Assembly: GCF_000661955.1 (NCBI RefSeq)
Contig: NZ_CP007597.1
Span: forward strand, 1,357,605-1,421,604
Source of the DNA: Stenotrophomonas rhizophila
GTDB taxonomy: Bacteria; Pseudomonadota; Gammaproteobacteria; Xanthomonadales; Xanthomonadaceae
Direction of reading: 5' to 3'
Length of the DNA: 64,000 nt
Part shown: piece by piece, positions 8,798 to 20,041 of the stretch
Position numbering within the stretch: position 1 is the first letter of the stretch
How the letters are laid out: each line of letters begins with the position of its first letter
Made by a program: the position numbers and the translations under genes
The notes under the pieces: generated by a model
Database searches by the model: none
Told to the model about the DNA's origin: nothing
The model's input: the letters and a program-made list of their open reading frames with translations, nothing else

Positions 8798-9655
8798 TCA
8801 GAACAGCAGCGATGCCATCCGGCGGCGATAGCGGCCCACCAGATCCTCGTCGGCGATCACCTTGAAGGCATCGATCAGCAGCTTGCGCGGCAGGCCTTCG
8901 GCGAAGGTACGGTCGCTGCGCAGCATGGCCAGGAACTGCTCCAGCGCGGCCTCATCCTCGCCGCCCAGCAGCAACTGCACGCCTCGCAGGTGGCGCGCCT
9001 GCAGGTCATCGCCATTGGCCGCGATGCGTGCGTCCAGCGTTTCGGCCGCCGGTGCGTCCTGCAGTGCGTTGGCGAAATCCAGGCGCGCACGGGCCCGTAC
9101 CGCACGGTCGTCGGTGGCCAGGTTGGCCGGCAGCGCATCGATCAACGTGCTGGCCTCGGCGGTGCCGCCGGTCTGCAGCAGGGCCAGCGCCAGGTCCAGC
9201 TTCAGCTCGTCCTTGTCCGGCTCGGCGGCGATCGCCGCGCGCAGCACGTCGACCTGGGCCTGCGGGTCCAGGGGTTCGGGCTCGGCCACCGCGTCGGCGG
9301 CCGGTTCGGCCGGGGTGACGCCGTGCTGGGCCAGGAACTCGCGCAGCTGGCCTTCCGGGATCGCACCGGGGAAACCGTCCACCAGCTGGCCGCCCTTGAC
9401 CAGGAACACGGTGGGCACCGAACGGATCTGGAACGCCGCCGCGATCTGCTGTTCGGCATCCACGTCGACCTTGGCCAGCTCGAAGGCGCCGTAGTACTCA
9501 GCGGCCAGCTTTTCCAGCATGGGCCCGAGGGTTTTGCAGGGCTCGCACCAGCTGGCCCAGAAATCGACGAGCACCGGCGTCTGCAGGGACTTCTGCAGGA
9601 CCTCGGTTTCGAAGGTGGCGGTGGTGGCGTCGAAGACGTGCGGCAATTCGCTCAT
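8798..9655 (-). CDS. cnoX: Thioredoxin-TPR chaperedoxin, CnoX/YbbN-like
   Basis: 285 residues. The N-terminal thioredoxin domain (about 10-112) carries an intact redox motif WCEPC (Cys37 and Cys40), and the C-terminal 150 residues are helical TPR-like repeats. This is the architecture of CnoX (YbbN), a cytoplasmic holdase that protects proteins under oxidative stress and hands them to GroEL or DnaK. Escherichia coli CnoX has lost the second redox cysteine pattern, whereas this copy keeps a classical WCxPC site, as in the redox-active alphaproteobacterial form. ATG 9655 is preferred over a TTG nine bases upstream. Confidence 0.85.
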   Translation of the reverse strand: MSELPHVFDATTATFETEVLQKSLQTPVLVDFWASWCEPCKTLGPMLEKLAAEYYGAFELAKVDVDAEQQIAAAFQIRSVPTVFLVKGGQLVDGFPGAIPEGQLREFLAQHGVTPAEPAADAVAEPEPLDPQAQVDVLRAAIAAEPDKDELKLDLALALLQTGGTAEASTLIDALPANLATDDRAVRARARLDFANALQDAPAAETLDARIAANGDDLQARHLRGVQLLLGGEDEAALEQFLAMLRSDRTFAEGLPRKLLIDAFKVIADEDLVGRYRRRMASLLF

Positions 9656-9785
9656 GGTCGGCAATCAACGATTAAAGATGTACGCAGTGTATGGGTGCGC
9701 AGGTTGCGGGACGCAACCCCGGCTCCCGGGATCGGCGCAAACCGGTGACAATGCGCGGCGTTCCCCTTGGCCCAGGCAGACCTTC

Positions 9786-10391
9786 ATGCACATTTCGCCC
9801 CGTATCGATCGCGGCATCGGCGCGCTTGCCGCGCTTGTGTTCGTCGTGGCGGTCGTCGGCTTCGGTGCGGCGCTGCCCGGATACCGCGCGCTGTCGCATC
9901 CGGTGGCGCTGCTGGGCGCCACCGGGGTGCCGCATGCACAGGCATTCAGTTGGCTGGGGCTGGTGCTGCCGGGGGTACTGGCCTGCGGGGTGGCGCTGCG
10001 CCTGCTGGTGCGGGTGCCGCGCACGGCGCCCTGGACGCTGCGCGTGGGCGTGCAGCTGCTGGTACTGGCGGGAGCCGGATTTGCCGCGATGGGGCTGCTG
10101 CCGCTGGACGCCAGCGATATTGAAAGCCCGGCCAGCCAGTTCCATGCCAGTGCATGGATGGTGTGGGTGCTGGCGTTCGTGCCGGGCACGCTGCTGTACG
10201 GGCTGGGCGCGCTGCGCGTGCGGGGCTGGCGGCCACAGGCGCTGCTGCACCTGGGCTGCGCGGTGGGCATGGTGGTGGCCGCGTTCGTGCTGCAGGCCTG
10301 GATGCCGGCACCGCTGGCGCAGCGGCTGGCCTTTGCCGTCTGGGCGGTGTGGCTGGTCGCGGCGCTGCCATTGGCGCATCGCCTGCGCTGA
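9786..10391 (+). CDS. DUF998 membrane protein
   Basis: 201 residues with about six hydrophobic helices; only short loops are polar. The pattern SHPVALLGATGVPHAQAFSW in the first loop and the helix DASDIESPASQFHASAW fit the DUF998 group of small integral membrane proteins of unknown function. The start is the ATG at 9786 that opens the first helix; the longer open frame upstream overlaps the divergent cnoX gene. It is followed 138 bases later by leuS, with nothing recognisable in between. Confidence 0.7.
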   Translation: MHISPRIDRGIGALAALVFVVAVVGFGAALPGYRALSHPVALLGATGVPHAQAFSWLGLVLPGVLACGVALRLLVRVPRTAPWTLRVGVQLLVLAGAGFAAMGLLPLDASDIESPASQFHASAWMVWVLAFVPGTLLYGLGALRVRGWRPQALLHLGCAVGMVVAAFVLQAWMPAPLAQRLAFAVWAVWLVAALPLAHRLR

Positions 10392-13169
<2,778 letters not shown>

Positions 13170-13174
13170 TCCAC

Positions 13175-13288
13175 GTAGAGCCGGGTTCTACCCGGCTACC
13201 GTAAAGCCGGGTTCCACCCGGCTGCAGCACCCCCGTAGAGCCGGGTTCTACCCGGCGCCCCCCGGAGCGGGGCAGAGCCCCGCTCTAC
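13175..13288. repeat. Cluster of four GTAG palindromes (SMAG-type REP)
   Basis: Between leuS and lptE lie three direct copies of a 22-base palindrome beginning GTAG or GTAA and centred on CCGGGTT.YACCCGG (13175-13196, 13201-13222, 13235-13256). A fourth, of a different sequence class, is in reverse orientation (13265-13288, ending CTAC). Each can fold into a short hairpin. They match in form the SMAG REP palindromes described in Stenotrophomonas maltophilia, whose headers are GTAG; that match is the main reason for the genus call. They may stabilise or attenuate the leuS message. Confidence 0.85.
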
Positions 13289-13355
13289 GTTCACGCGGCA
13301 TCGGGCATCTTCAGTGCCTGTTGCCGCGCCCGCCCGGCTCCCCCAGACTGTGCCC

Positions 13356-13955
13356 ATGACCCGATTCCTGCTTGCCCTTGTCCTGACCGCGTCCCTTGCC
13401 GGCTGCGGCTTCCACCTGCGCAACAAGTTGATGCTGCCGGCCGATACCGCCGCGGTGAAGGTGGTGTCCACCGCGCCGTACAGCGAGCTGGCCAAGCTGC
13501 TGCGCCGGGGGCTGCAGTCGTCGGGGGCGCAGATCGCCGAGTCGGACGACACCGCCAAGGCGGCCCAGCTGCAGGTGCTGTCCGAGCGCTGGGGTGATCT
13601 GCCCATTGCCATCGATGCCCAGGGCCGTGCCCAGGAATACAGCCTGCGCTACGCGGTGATCTTCAAGTTCCTGCGTGAGGATGGCAGCGAGCTGGTGCCG
13701 CAGCAGGTGATCGAGCTGTCGCGCGACTACGTGTCCCCGCCCACCGACGCCACCGGTACCACCACCGAGCGCGAGATCCTCGCCGACGAACTGCGTCGTG
13801 AGATGTCGGCCTCGATCATGCGCCGCATCGACAGCGTGGTGCGCGCCGAGATGGAAGGCCGCATCCCGGTCAAGCCGGCCACCCCGGACAGCCTGCCGGT
13901 TGAACCGCCGGTGCCGCCGCCGGCGGCCCCTGCTACGCCCATCCCGGGGCACTGA
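13356..13955 (+). CDS. lptE: LPS assembly lipoprotein LptE
   Basis: 199 residues. A lipoprotein signal peptide ends in LAGC (Cys18), followed by GFHLRNK, the typical LptE opening. LptE plugs the LptD barrel in the outer membrane and helps insert lipopolysaccharide. The C-terminus carries a proline-rich tail (about 180-197) longer than in enteric LptE. Its position between leuS and holA is the conserved location and supports the call. It is followed 25 bases later by holA. Confidence 0.93.
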   Translation: MTRFLLALVLTASLAGCGFHLRNKLMLPADTAAVKVVSTAPYSELAKLLRRGLQSSGAQIAESDDTAKAAQLQVLSERWGDLPIAIDAQGRAQEYSLRYAVIFKFLREDGSELVPQQVIELSRDYVSPPTDATGTTTEREILADELRREMSASIMRRIDSVVRAEMEGRIPVKPATPDSLPVEPPVPPPAAPATPIPGH

Positions 13956-13980
13956 CCGGTCCCTCCGGACCGGCGCCAGG

Positions 13981-15018
13981 ATGGAACTGCGACCCGAACA
14001 ATTCGCCAGCCAGCCGGCTGGCCAGGCATTGGCCCCGGTCTATCTGATCGCCGGCCCGGAAACCCTGCGCGTGCTGGAAGCGGCCGACGTGGTGCGCGCC
14101 CGCGCCCGCGCCGACGGCATCGACGAGCGCGAGGTCTTCGATGCGGACGGCCGCGATTTCGACTGGCACCAGGTCGAGGCCAGCTTCAATGCGCCCAGCC
14201 TGTTCAGCCCGCGGCGGTTGATGGAACTGCGCCTGCCCAGCGGCAAGCCGGGCAAGGAAGGCGCCGAAGTGATCAGCCAGTTCTGCGCGAATCCTGCGCC
14301 GGACGTGATCCTGCTGATCACCTGCAACGAATGGAGCAAGGCCCACCAGGGCAAGTGGGCCGAGGCGGTCAATCGCGTCGGCGTGCTGTCGGTGGCCTGG
14401 GCGATCAAGCCGCACGAGTTGCCGGACTGGATCGAACGCCGCCTGCGCAGCAAGGGCCTTCGCGCCGAACCGGCCGCTGTGCAGCGCCTGGCCGAGCGGG
14501 TGGAAGGCAACCTGCTGGCCGCCGCGCAGGAGATCGACAAGCTGGCCCTGCTGGCCGCCGGGCAGACCCTGGACGTGGACACCATGGAATCGCTGGTGGC
14601 CGACGCCGCCCGCTATGACGTGTTCCGCCTGCTGGAGGCCACGTTCTCGGGGCAGCCGGTGGCGGTACTGCGCATGCTGACCGGGCTGCGGGGCGAAGGC
14701 GAAGCGGTGGCGGCGCTGACCCCGATGGTCATCCGCGAGCTGCTGTCCACCGCCGGGCTGGCCCGCGTGCAGGCCCGGGGCGGCAACCTGGCCGCCGAGA
14801 TGAAGAGCCGCGGGATCTGGGAATCGCGGCAGGCGCCGTTCAAGCGCGCCCTGCAGCGCCATCCCGAACCCAAGCGTTGGGAGCGTTTCGTGGCCGAGGC
14901 CGGGCTGGTGGACCGCATGGCCAAGGGCCGTGCCGACGGCGACCCGTGGCTCGGGCTGGAACGCCTGCTGCTGGCCGTGGCCGAGGCCCGCGCCGTGCGC
15001 CTGCTGGCCCGCGCCTGA
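13981..15018 (+). CDS. holA: DNA polymerase III subunit delta
   Basis: 345 residues, standard length. It is the clamp-loader subunit that opens the beta sliding clamp. The N-terminus MELRPEQF...PVYLIAGPETLRVLEAAD is the typical AAA+-like fold of HolA without a functional Walker A, and the stretch EGNLLAAAQEIDKLALLA in the middle is strongly conserved in the family. The gene starts at ATG 13981 and is followed five bases after its stop by nadD, so the two are almost certainly cotranscribed. Confidence 0.95.
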   Translation: MELRPEQFASQPAGQALAPVYLIAGPETLRVLEAADVVRARARADGIDEREVFDADGRDFDWHQVEASFNAPSLFSPRRLMELRLPSGKPGKEGAEVISQFCANPAPDVILLITCNEWSKAHQGKWAEAVNRVGVLSVAWAIKPHELPDWIERRLRSKGLRAEPAAVQRLAERVEGNLLAAAQEIDKLALLAAGQTLDVDTMESLVADAARYDVFRLLEATFSGQPVAVLRMLTGLRGEGEAVAALTPMVIRELLSTAGLARVQARGGNLAAEMKSRGIWESRQAPFKRALQRHPEPKRWERFVAEAGLVDRMAKGRADGDPWLGLERLLLAVAEARAVRLLARA

Positions 15019-15023
15019 GCGGC

Positions 15024-15689
15024 ATGGGCCTGCGCATTCATTACGGCGGTACCTTCGATCCTGTGCACCTGGGCCACCTGGCGATCGCGCGCGCGGCGCG
15101 CGACCAGTTGCAGGTGGCGGTGCGCCTGCTGCCCGCGGCCGACCCGCCGCACCGGGCCGCGCCGGGCGCCGATGCCGGGCAGCGGGCGCACATGCTGGCA
15201 CTGGCGATCGGCGACGAGCCGGGCCTGCTGCTCGATCTGCGTGAGCTGGAACGGTCCGCGCGCCAGCCCGGGGTGCCGTCCTATACGGTGGACACCCTGC
15301 GCGAGCTGCGCGCAGAGCTGGGCCCCCATCAGCCGCTGGCGTGGCTGGTGGGCGCCGATAGCCTGCTGGGCCTGACCGGCTGGCATGACTGGGAGGCCCT
15401 GTTCGGGCTGGCCCACTTCATCGTCGCCGACCGCCCGGGCAGCCCGCTGGAGCAGGCCCTGCCGCCCGCGCTGGAGGCCGCCCTGGCCGGGCGCTGGGCC
15501 GACCACGAGCGCGCGCTGCTGGGCGCCCCGGCCGGGCGCGTGCTGCGCCTGCAGACCCCGCTGCGCGAGGAATCGGCCAGTGCCGTCCGCGCCCGGATCA
15601 CCGCCGGCGAAGACTGGCGCAGCCTGCTGCCGCCTGCCGTGGCCGACTACATCGCCGACCGGGGCCTGTACGGCGCCGGGCGTGTGTGA
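15024..15689 (+). CDS. nadD: Nicotinate-nucleotide adenylyltransferase
   Basis: 221 residues. It converts nicotinate mononucleotide and ATP to deamido-NAD in NAD synthesis. The nucleotidyltransferase signature GGTFDPVHLGHL (residues 8-19) is complete, including the HxGH active-site pair, and the C-terminal ESASAVRARI matches the less strict SxTxxR site in a shortened form. The ATG lies five bases after the holA stop. Conserved gene order holA-nadD-rsfS supports the call. Confidence 0.95.
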   Translation: MGLRIHYGGTFDPVHLGHLAIARAARDQLQVAVRLLPAADPPHRAAPGADAGQRAHMLALAIGDEPGLLLDLRELERSARQPGVPSYTVDTLRELRAELGPHQPLAWLVGADSLLGLTGWHDWEALFGLAHFIVADRPGSPLEQALPPALEAALAGRWADHERALLGAPAGRVLRLQTPLREESASAVRARITAGEDWRSLLPPAVADYIADRGLYGAGRV

Positions 15690-15747
15690 ATACGCGCGGG
15701 GCCTCGGGCCCGTATAATCGGCCCCACATTTATCGAGTTCACCCGCT

Positions 15748-16191
15748 TTGAGCAACCAAGCCCAGCCCCAGACCATCAAGGTCCAGATGCCGAACCCGGC
15801 ACCCTCCAACGCGCAGCTGCTGGAGTGCGTGCGCAAGGCCACCGAAGAACTGAAGGCCAAGGATCTCGTCGAAATCGATGTGATCGGCAAGTCCAGCGTC
15901 GCCGATTACATGGTGATCGCCTCGGGTACCTCCAGCCGTCACGTGAAGTCGATCGCCGATGAGGTCGTCAAGTTCGCCAAGGCCCTGGGCGTGATGCCGC
16001 TGGGTGTGGAAGGCGAGCGCGAAGCCGAGTGGGTGCTGGTCGACCTGGGCGACGTGGTGGTGCACGTGATGCTGCCGCGCGTGCGCGAGTTCTACGCGCT
16101 GGAGCGCCTGTGGACGGTCGGCGACCAGCCGCCGAGCCTGCTGGACGACGACGCCGAAGAAGGCGACGAGTACGGCCACGGCGCACGCTGA
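15748..16191 (+). CDS. rsfS: Ribosomal silencing factor RsfS
   Basis: 147 residues. It binds ribosomal protein L14 of the large subunit and blocks subunit joining when nutrients are scarce. The core from about residue 24 ([20 protein letters not shown], then [23 protein letters not shown]) is the Iojap/RsfS domain, and an acidic tail follows. The start is uncertain: TTG 15748 gives a 13-residue extension, while ATG 15787 ([12 protein letters not shown]) would also give a full domain. Neither has a strong ribosome-binding site. Confidence 0.93.
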   Translation: MSNQAQPQTIKVQMPNPAPSNAQLLECVRKATEELKAKDLVEIDVIGKSSVADYMVIASGTSSRHVKSIADEVVKFAKALGVMPLGVEGEREAEWVLVDLGDVVVHVMLPRVREFYALERLWTVGDQPPSLLDDDAEEGDEYGHGAR

Positions 16192-16214
16192 AGCGGCGCG
16201 TCGCGGACACGATG

Positions 16215-16233
16215 ACGGCGCCGATGGCGCCGT
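16215..16233 (+). other. Short GC hairpin after rsfS
   Basis: An eight-base stem (ACGGCGCC with GGCGCCGT, loop GAT) lies between rsfS and rlmH. There is no T tract, so it is more likely a message-stabilising or processing hairpin than a terminator. Confidence 0.4.
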
Positions 16234-16275
16234 TGTCATTTCAACGGCATCGCCGCAGATGCCGGGAGACTGCAG

Positions 16276-16746
16276 ATGAAAGCCAGGCTGATCGCCACCG
16301 GCGAACGCGCCCCCGCCTGGGTGGCGCAGGGCTTTGCCGAGTACCAGAAGCGCCTGTCGCACTGGTTGCCCTTCGAGCTGGTGGAGATCGAGCCGGGCCT
16401 GCGTGGCAAGGGCCGCGACGCGCGCCGTGCCACCGACGATGAAGGCAAGCGGGTGATTGCCGCGCTGCCGAAGAATGCCTACGTGGTGGCGCTGGATGTG
16501 CCGGGCCGCCAGCTCAGTTCGGAGCAGCTGGCGCAGCGCCTGGAACATTGGCGCGGGCAGGGCAGGGACATGGCCTTCCTGATCGGTGGGCCCGAAGGCC
16601 ACTCGGCGGAAGTGTCCGCGCTGGCCGATGAAAAATGGTCGATCGGTCCGCTGACGTTGCCGCACATGCTGGTGCGCCTGGTGGTGGCCGAGCAGCTGTA
16701 TCGCGCGGCGGCGATGCTGGCCAACCACCCGTACCATCGCGCCTGA
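16276..16746 (+). CDS. rlmH: 23S rRNA pseudouridine-1915 N3-methyltransferase
   Basis: 156 residues, the standard size of RlmH, a small SPOUT-fold methyltransferase that modifies pseudouridine 1915 of 23S rRNA on assembled 70S ribosomes. The SAM-binding knot is visible in AFLIGGPEGHS and the C-terminal LTLPHMLVRLVVAEQLYRA is the family hallmark. It follows rsfS by 84 bases, the usual neighbour, and is followed by the promoter of tRNA-Asn. Confidence 0.96.
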   Translation: MKARLIATGERAPAWVAQGFAEYQKRLSHWLPFELVEIEPGLRGKGRDARRATDDEGKRVIAALPKNAYVVALDVPGRQLSSEQLAQRLEHWRGQGRDMAFLIGGPEGHSAEVSALADEKWSIGPLTLPHMLVRLVVAEQLYRAAAMLANHPYHRA

Positions 16747-16778
16747 CAACGGGCTGGAAGAAAACCTGCGAAAACGGG

Positions 16779-16806
16779 TTACATCCTGTGAAAAACGGGC
16801 TACAAT
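16779..16806 (+). promoter_or_regulatory. Sigma70-type promoter of tRNA-Asn
   Basis: A -35 element TTACAT (16779-16784) and a -10 element TACAAT (16801-16806) are separated by 16 bases. The expected start of transcription is near 16813, only about three bases before the first base of the mature tRNA. Confidence 0.65.
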
Positions 16807-16815
16807 GCGCACCCC

Positions 16816-16892
16816 GCCCGAATAGCTCAGCCGGTTAGAGCACTTGACTGTTAATCAGGGGGTCGTTGGTTCGAGTCCAACTTCGGGCGCCA
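16816..16892 (+). tRNA. tRNA-Asn (GTT anticodon)
   Basis: 77 bases including an encoded CCA end. The seven-base acceptor stem (GCCCGAA with TTCGGGC), the D arm with GCTCAG..GGTTAGAGC, the anticodon stem CTTGA/TCAGG with loop CTGTTAA (anticodon GTT, Asn) and the T arm GGTTCGAGTCC are all visible. It lies between rlmH and a strong terminator and is the only tRNA in the window. Confidence 0.95.
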
Positions 16893-16901
16893 AGTTTTGA
16901 A

Positions 16902-16931
16902 AAGCCTCGCAGCGATGCGAGGCTTTTTTTT
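16902..16931 (+). terminator. Intrinsic terminator of tRNA-Asn
   Basis: A ten-base perfect stem (AAGCCTCGCA with TGCGAGGCTT, loop GCGA) is followed by a run of T residues. It begins ten bases after the tRNA. Confidence 0.9.
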
Positions 16932-17000
16932 GCCCGCCATCCGGGGGGCATCGCGCGCAACGCGGCAATGATCGAAACCAACGCCCACGCCGCCGCCAAC

Positions 17001-17026
17001 AAAAAGCCCGGGCACTGCCCGGGCTT
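17001..17026 (-). terminator. Intrinsic terminator of the TonB-dependent receptor gene
   Basis: The hairpin AGCCCGGGCA/TGCCCGGGCT, read on the minus strand, is followed by five T residues. It lies 23 bases beyond the stop codon of the receptor gene. A shorter T run on the other side may let it work in both directions. Confidence 0.85.
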
Positions 17027-17048
17027 TTCGTTCCCCACATGCGTTACA

Positions 17049-19847
17049 TCAGTTGAAGGTGTACTTGGCCCCCACGGTGAAGTAACGGCCGATGGCACCG
17101 CTGAAGTGCAGCGGGTTGTAGTTGACCGCGCCGTAGGTCGTCGGATCCAGCGGCGCAATGCGGTCGAACACGTTCTGCACCGAGGCGTTCAGCTCGAAGG
17201 CTTCGGTGACGTTCCAACGGCCGGACAGGTCGAAGGTGGTGAACGAGGAGATCTTCGTCACCGGCGTCTCGTCGGCGTAGAAGGCCTGGTAGGAACCACC
17301 GCGCTTGTCGATGTTGTCCATCTTGGAGATGTAGTTGGCCACGCCGCTCACACTCCACACGCCCTGCTTCCAGGTGGTGCCGAAGTTGATACGGTCCTTC
17401 GGCGTGCCGATGCAGTTGGTCACGTCGCAGTTGCCGTGCGTGCCCGCGTAGTCATCGGTGGTGGTGCCGCTGGTGCGCTCGAACTTGAGCACATGGCTCC
17501 ACTGCAGATCCATCTCCAGCTGGCCCGGGCCGATATCGAAGGTCTGGCGGATATCGGTGTCGATACCGCGTACCCGCGACGAGGTGGCGTTGACGTAGTC
17601 GGTGTTGACCGCAAGGATCGTGCCGCTGTTGGGCACGCCATTGAGGTTGTTGCTGTCACGCAGCACATTGCCCGCGGCGATCGCATCGTCGGTGTCGCCC
17701 GGGGCGATTTCGTTGGTGCGCTTGATCTCCCATGCATCCACCGTCAGCGAGGTGGTCGAGGTGGGCTGCATCACGATGCCGACCGAGTAGCTCTTGGACT
17801 CTTCCGGCTTCAGGTCCGGGTTCGGACGGGTGATGATCGCCACCTGGCGGGCCTGGCAATCGGCGGTTGCGCCGGTGATGCCGCAGCGGACCGGATCGAC
17901 CGCGTTGGAGAAGGCGGCCAGGCCACCGTCACCGTTTTCGGCCGGGTTCGGGGCGCGGAAGCCTTCGGCGTAGCTGGCACGCAGCGCCAGCCAGTCAACC
18001 GGGCTCCACTTCACGCCCAGCTTCGGCGTGGCTTTGCCTTCACCGCTTTCGTACTTGTCATAGCGCAGCGCGGCGCTCAGTTCCAACTGCTCCAGCACCG
18101 GTGCGGACAGTTCGGCGTAGCCGGCGTACACGTTCTGCGTGCCGTCATAGGCCGAGTAACCCAGGCCGATGATGTCACCCTGGTCGGTGTAGGTCTGCGG
18201 GGTCAGGCTGTTGCTGGTCTTGCGCCACTCGGTACCCAACGCCAGGCCCAGCGGGCCGCCCTTGAGGTCCATCAGGCTGCGCGACACGGTGAAGTCGAAC
18301 ATGTCCAGGCTGGACTTGGCGCGAGCACTGATGTCCGGCGAGATGTAGTCGTACAGCGCCTGCGAGTTCAGACCGGCATTGTCACCGATGCGCCAGACGC
18401 CACCCGGGCAGGCCGCATTGCCCAGCGCGCAACGCACGGCGCTGTAACGCAGGAAGCCGGTGCGCTTGTTGGTCAGGTCGGTACCCGAATGCAAGTACGC
18501 GGTGTCATAGCTCCACTCGCCCCAGTTGCCCTTCACGCCGACCAGGAAACGATTGAACTCGTTGGTGTTGTTGGTCACGCGCGGACCCACGTCCCACGCC
18601 GAGTAGCGCAGGCGTGCGCCGGTGGCCGACAGTGCCGGCGGCAGGTCCGGGTGGCCCGGGCCCAGCACGGTGGCGCCAGCGCCGCTGTTGGCGTTGACCG
18701 GACCGCCGGGATAGCCCCAACCGCCCGACACGCCCGACGGGGTGTTGGTGAAGGTGGTGTCCTTCTTGGAGTAGCCGATTTCGGTGTACACCTCGCCGCC
18801 TTCGCCGAAGGCGAAGCTGGCGCGGCCGAACACGTTCACGTACTTCTCTTCCGGGGTCAGGTCACGGTACTGCTGGTTCGGATCCCACAGGCAGCCCTGC
18901 GCCTGTGCGGTGGCATCGGTCTGGCCCGGGATGGTGGTCAGGCCGGCGCAGCCCGGCAACGCGACCAGGTGGCCGGTGGCGTCGAACACCGAGCCGTTCG
19001 GGCCCGTGCCGCCGCCGGTGCCGCCGTTGAGGAAGGCGCCGCCGAGGAACTGGGCGTCGGTAGCCGCGTAGCCCCACGGGCGGGTGTCGCCGGTGCCGAT
19101 CCACTTGCGGTTCTTGCGGTCGCTGATCTTGATCGCGTCGGTCTTGCCCACGTCCAGGCTGAAGAACGCATTCCAGCCATCGCTGTTGAGGTCGCCGGTA
19201 CCGGCGGTCAACGTGGCCTTCTTGGCATTGCCATCGCCATCGCCGGAGGTGCCGTAGGAGCCACGCAGGATGGCGCCCTGGAAGTCGCTGCGCAGGATGA
19301 TGTTGACCACGCCGGCGATCGCGTCCGAACCATAGATGGCCGAGGCGCCGTCCTTGAGGACGTCGATACGCTCAACCGCATCCAGCGGAATGGTGCTCAG
19401 GTCGGTGAAGACCTTCTGGCCGTCATCGGCCAGGCCATAGGTGGCCATGCGGCGGCCGTTCAACAGCACCAGCGTCGAGCCGGCGCCGAGGCCACGCAGC
19501 GAGATGCCGGCGCCGCCGCCAGCGAAGCCGTTGCCGAAGGTCTTGGGAATCGAGCCGGAGCCGTCGGCGGTCAGGGTCTGCAGGTATTCGGCGACCGTGG
19601 TCTTGCCGGTGCGGTCGATCTCCTGGCGGGTGATCACCTGGACGGGCGAGGGGGTTTCGGTGTTCGTACGCGGGATGTTGGACCCGGTGACGGTGATCCG
19701 GTCAAGGTTGGTGGCCTGTTCCTGCGCGAACGCAGAAGAGGATGCCAGCGCTCCGACCAGCAACAGGGTGCTGCTGGCGAGTACGGTGGAAATGGATTGG
19801 GCGAGGCTATTGCGGCTGCTGTTGAGCCGTTGGACCGGGTGTTTCAC
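17049..19847 (-). CDS. TonB-dependent outer-membrane receptor
   Basis: 932 residues. A signal peptide ends near AFAQ (about residue 41) and is followed by the TonB-box/plug entry (LDRITVTGSNIPR), the plug domain (about 50-170, with LRGLGAGSTLVLLNGRRM and VERIDVLKDGASAIYGSDAIAGVVNII) and a long 22-strand barrel ending in the outer-membrane C-terminal pattern YFTVGAKYTFN (final Asn rather than Phe, as in many xanthomonad receptors). It takes up a substrate across the outer membrane using TonB energy; the ligand is unknown. I chose GTG 19847 because AGGAGA lies seven bases upstream; a longer frame begins at 19919. The tonB gene lies just upstream on the same strand. Confidence 0.93.
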   Translation of the reverse strand: MKHPVQRLNSSRNSLAQSISTVLASSTLLLVGALASSSAFAQEQATNLDRITVTGSNIPRTNTETPSPVQVITRQEIDRTGKTTVAEYLQTLTADGSGSIPKTFGNGFAGGGAGISLRGLGAGSTLVLLNGRRMATYGLADDGQKVFTDLSTIPLDAVERIDVLKDGASAIYGSDAIAGVVNIILRSDFQGAILRGSYGTSGDGDGNAKKATLTAGTGDLNSDGWNAFFSLDVGKTDAIKISDRKNRKWIGTGDTRPWGYAATDAQFLGGAFLNGGTGGGTGPNGSVFDATGHLVALPGCAGLTTIPGQTDATAQAQGCLWDPNQQYRDLTPEEKYVNVFGRASFAFGEGGEVYTEIGYSKKDTTFTNTPSGVSGGWGYPGGPVNANSGAGATVLGPGHPDLPPALSATGARLRYSAWDVGPRVTNNTNEFNRFLVGVKGNWGEWSYDTAYLHSGTDLTNKRTGFLRYSAVRCALGNAACPGGVWRIGDNAGLNSQALYDYISPDISARAKSSLDMFDFTVSRSLMDLKGGPLGLALGTEWRKTSNSLTPQTYTDQGDIIGLGYSAYDGTQNVYAGYAELSAPVLEQLELSAALRYDKYESGEGKATPKLGVKWSPVDWLALRASYAEGFRAPNPAENGDGGLAAFSNAVDPVRCGITGATADCQARQVAIITRPNPDLKPEESKSYSVGIVMQPTSTTSLTVDAWEIKRTNEIAPGDTDDAIAAGNVLRDSNNLNGVPNSGTILAVNTDYVNATSSRVRGIDTDIRQTFDIGPGQLEMDLQWSHVLKFERTSGTTTDDYAGTHGNCDVTNCIGTPKDRINFGTTWKQGVWSVSGVANYISKMDNIDKRGGSYQAFYADETPVTKISSFTTFDLSGRWNVTEAFELNASVQNVFDRIAPLDPTTYGAVNYNPLHFSGAIGRYFTVGAKYTFN

Positions 19848-19990
19848 AGCTTCTCTCCTGACTGGGAAAACCAACAATGACGATGGATCGGCACTGAAAA
19901 TGAGTGACGACGGCGACAATCTAGGTTTCCGGAGGGTGACGAAGTCGTGAAAAATTGCTTAATTCGGGTCGCCGTCTGTCGGCGACCAAA

Positions 19991-20023
19991 GGCGCGGGGA
20001 GGCCGTGGCCGGTCCCCCGCGCC
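19991..20023 (-). other. Hairpin after tonB
   Basis: A nine-base stem (GGCGCGGGG with CCCCGCGCC) lies 19 bases beyond the stop codon of the TonB gene. Only three T residues follow on the minus strand, so it is at best a weak terminator separating tonB from the receptor gene. Confidence 0.4.
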
Positions 20024-20041
20024 TATTACGTCACTGCGGCC

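Noticed and set aside
13175..13288. Possible CRISPR array
   Set aside because: The repeats are short palindromes with 4-12-base spacing and mixed orientation, there are no unique spacers of normal length and no cas gene.
19848..19919. Longer N-terminus of the TonB-dependent receptor
   Set aside because: The extra 24 residues precede a good ribosome-binding site and signal peptide and would place the signal sequence internally.
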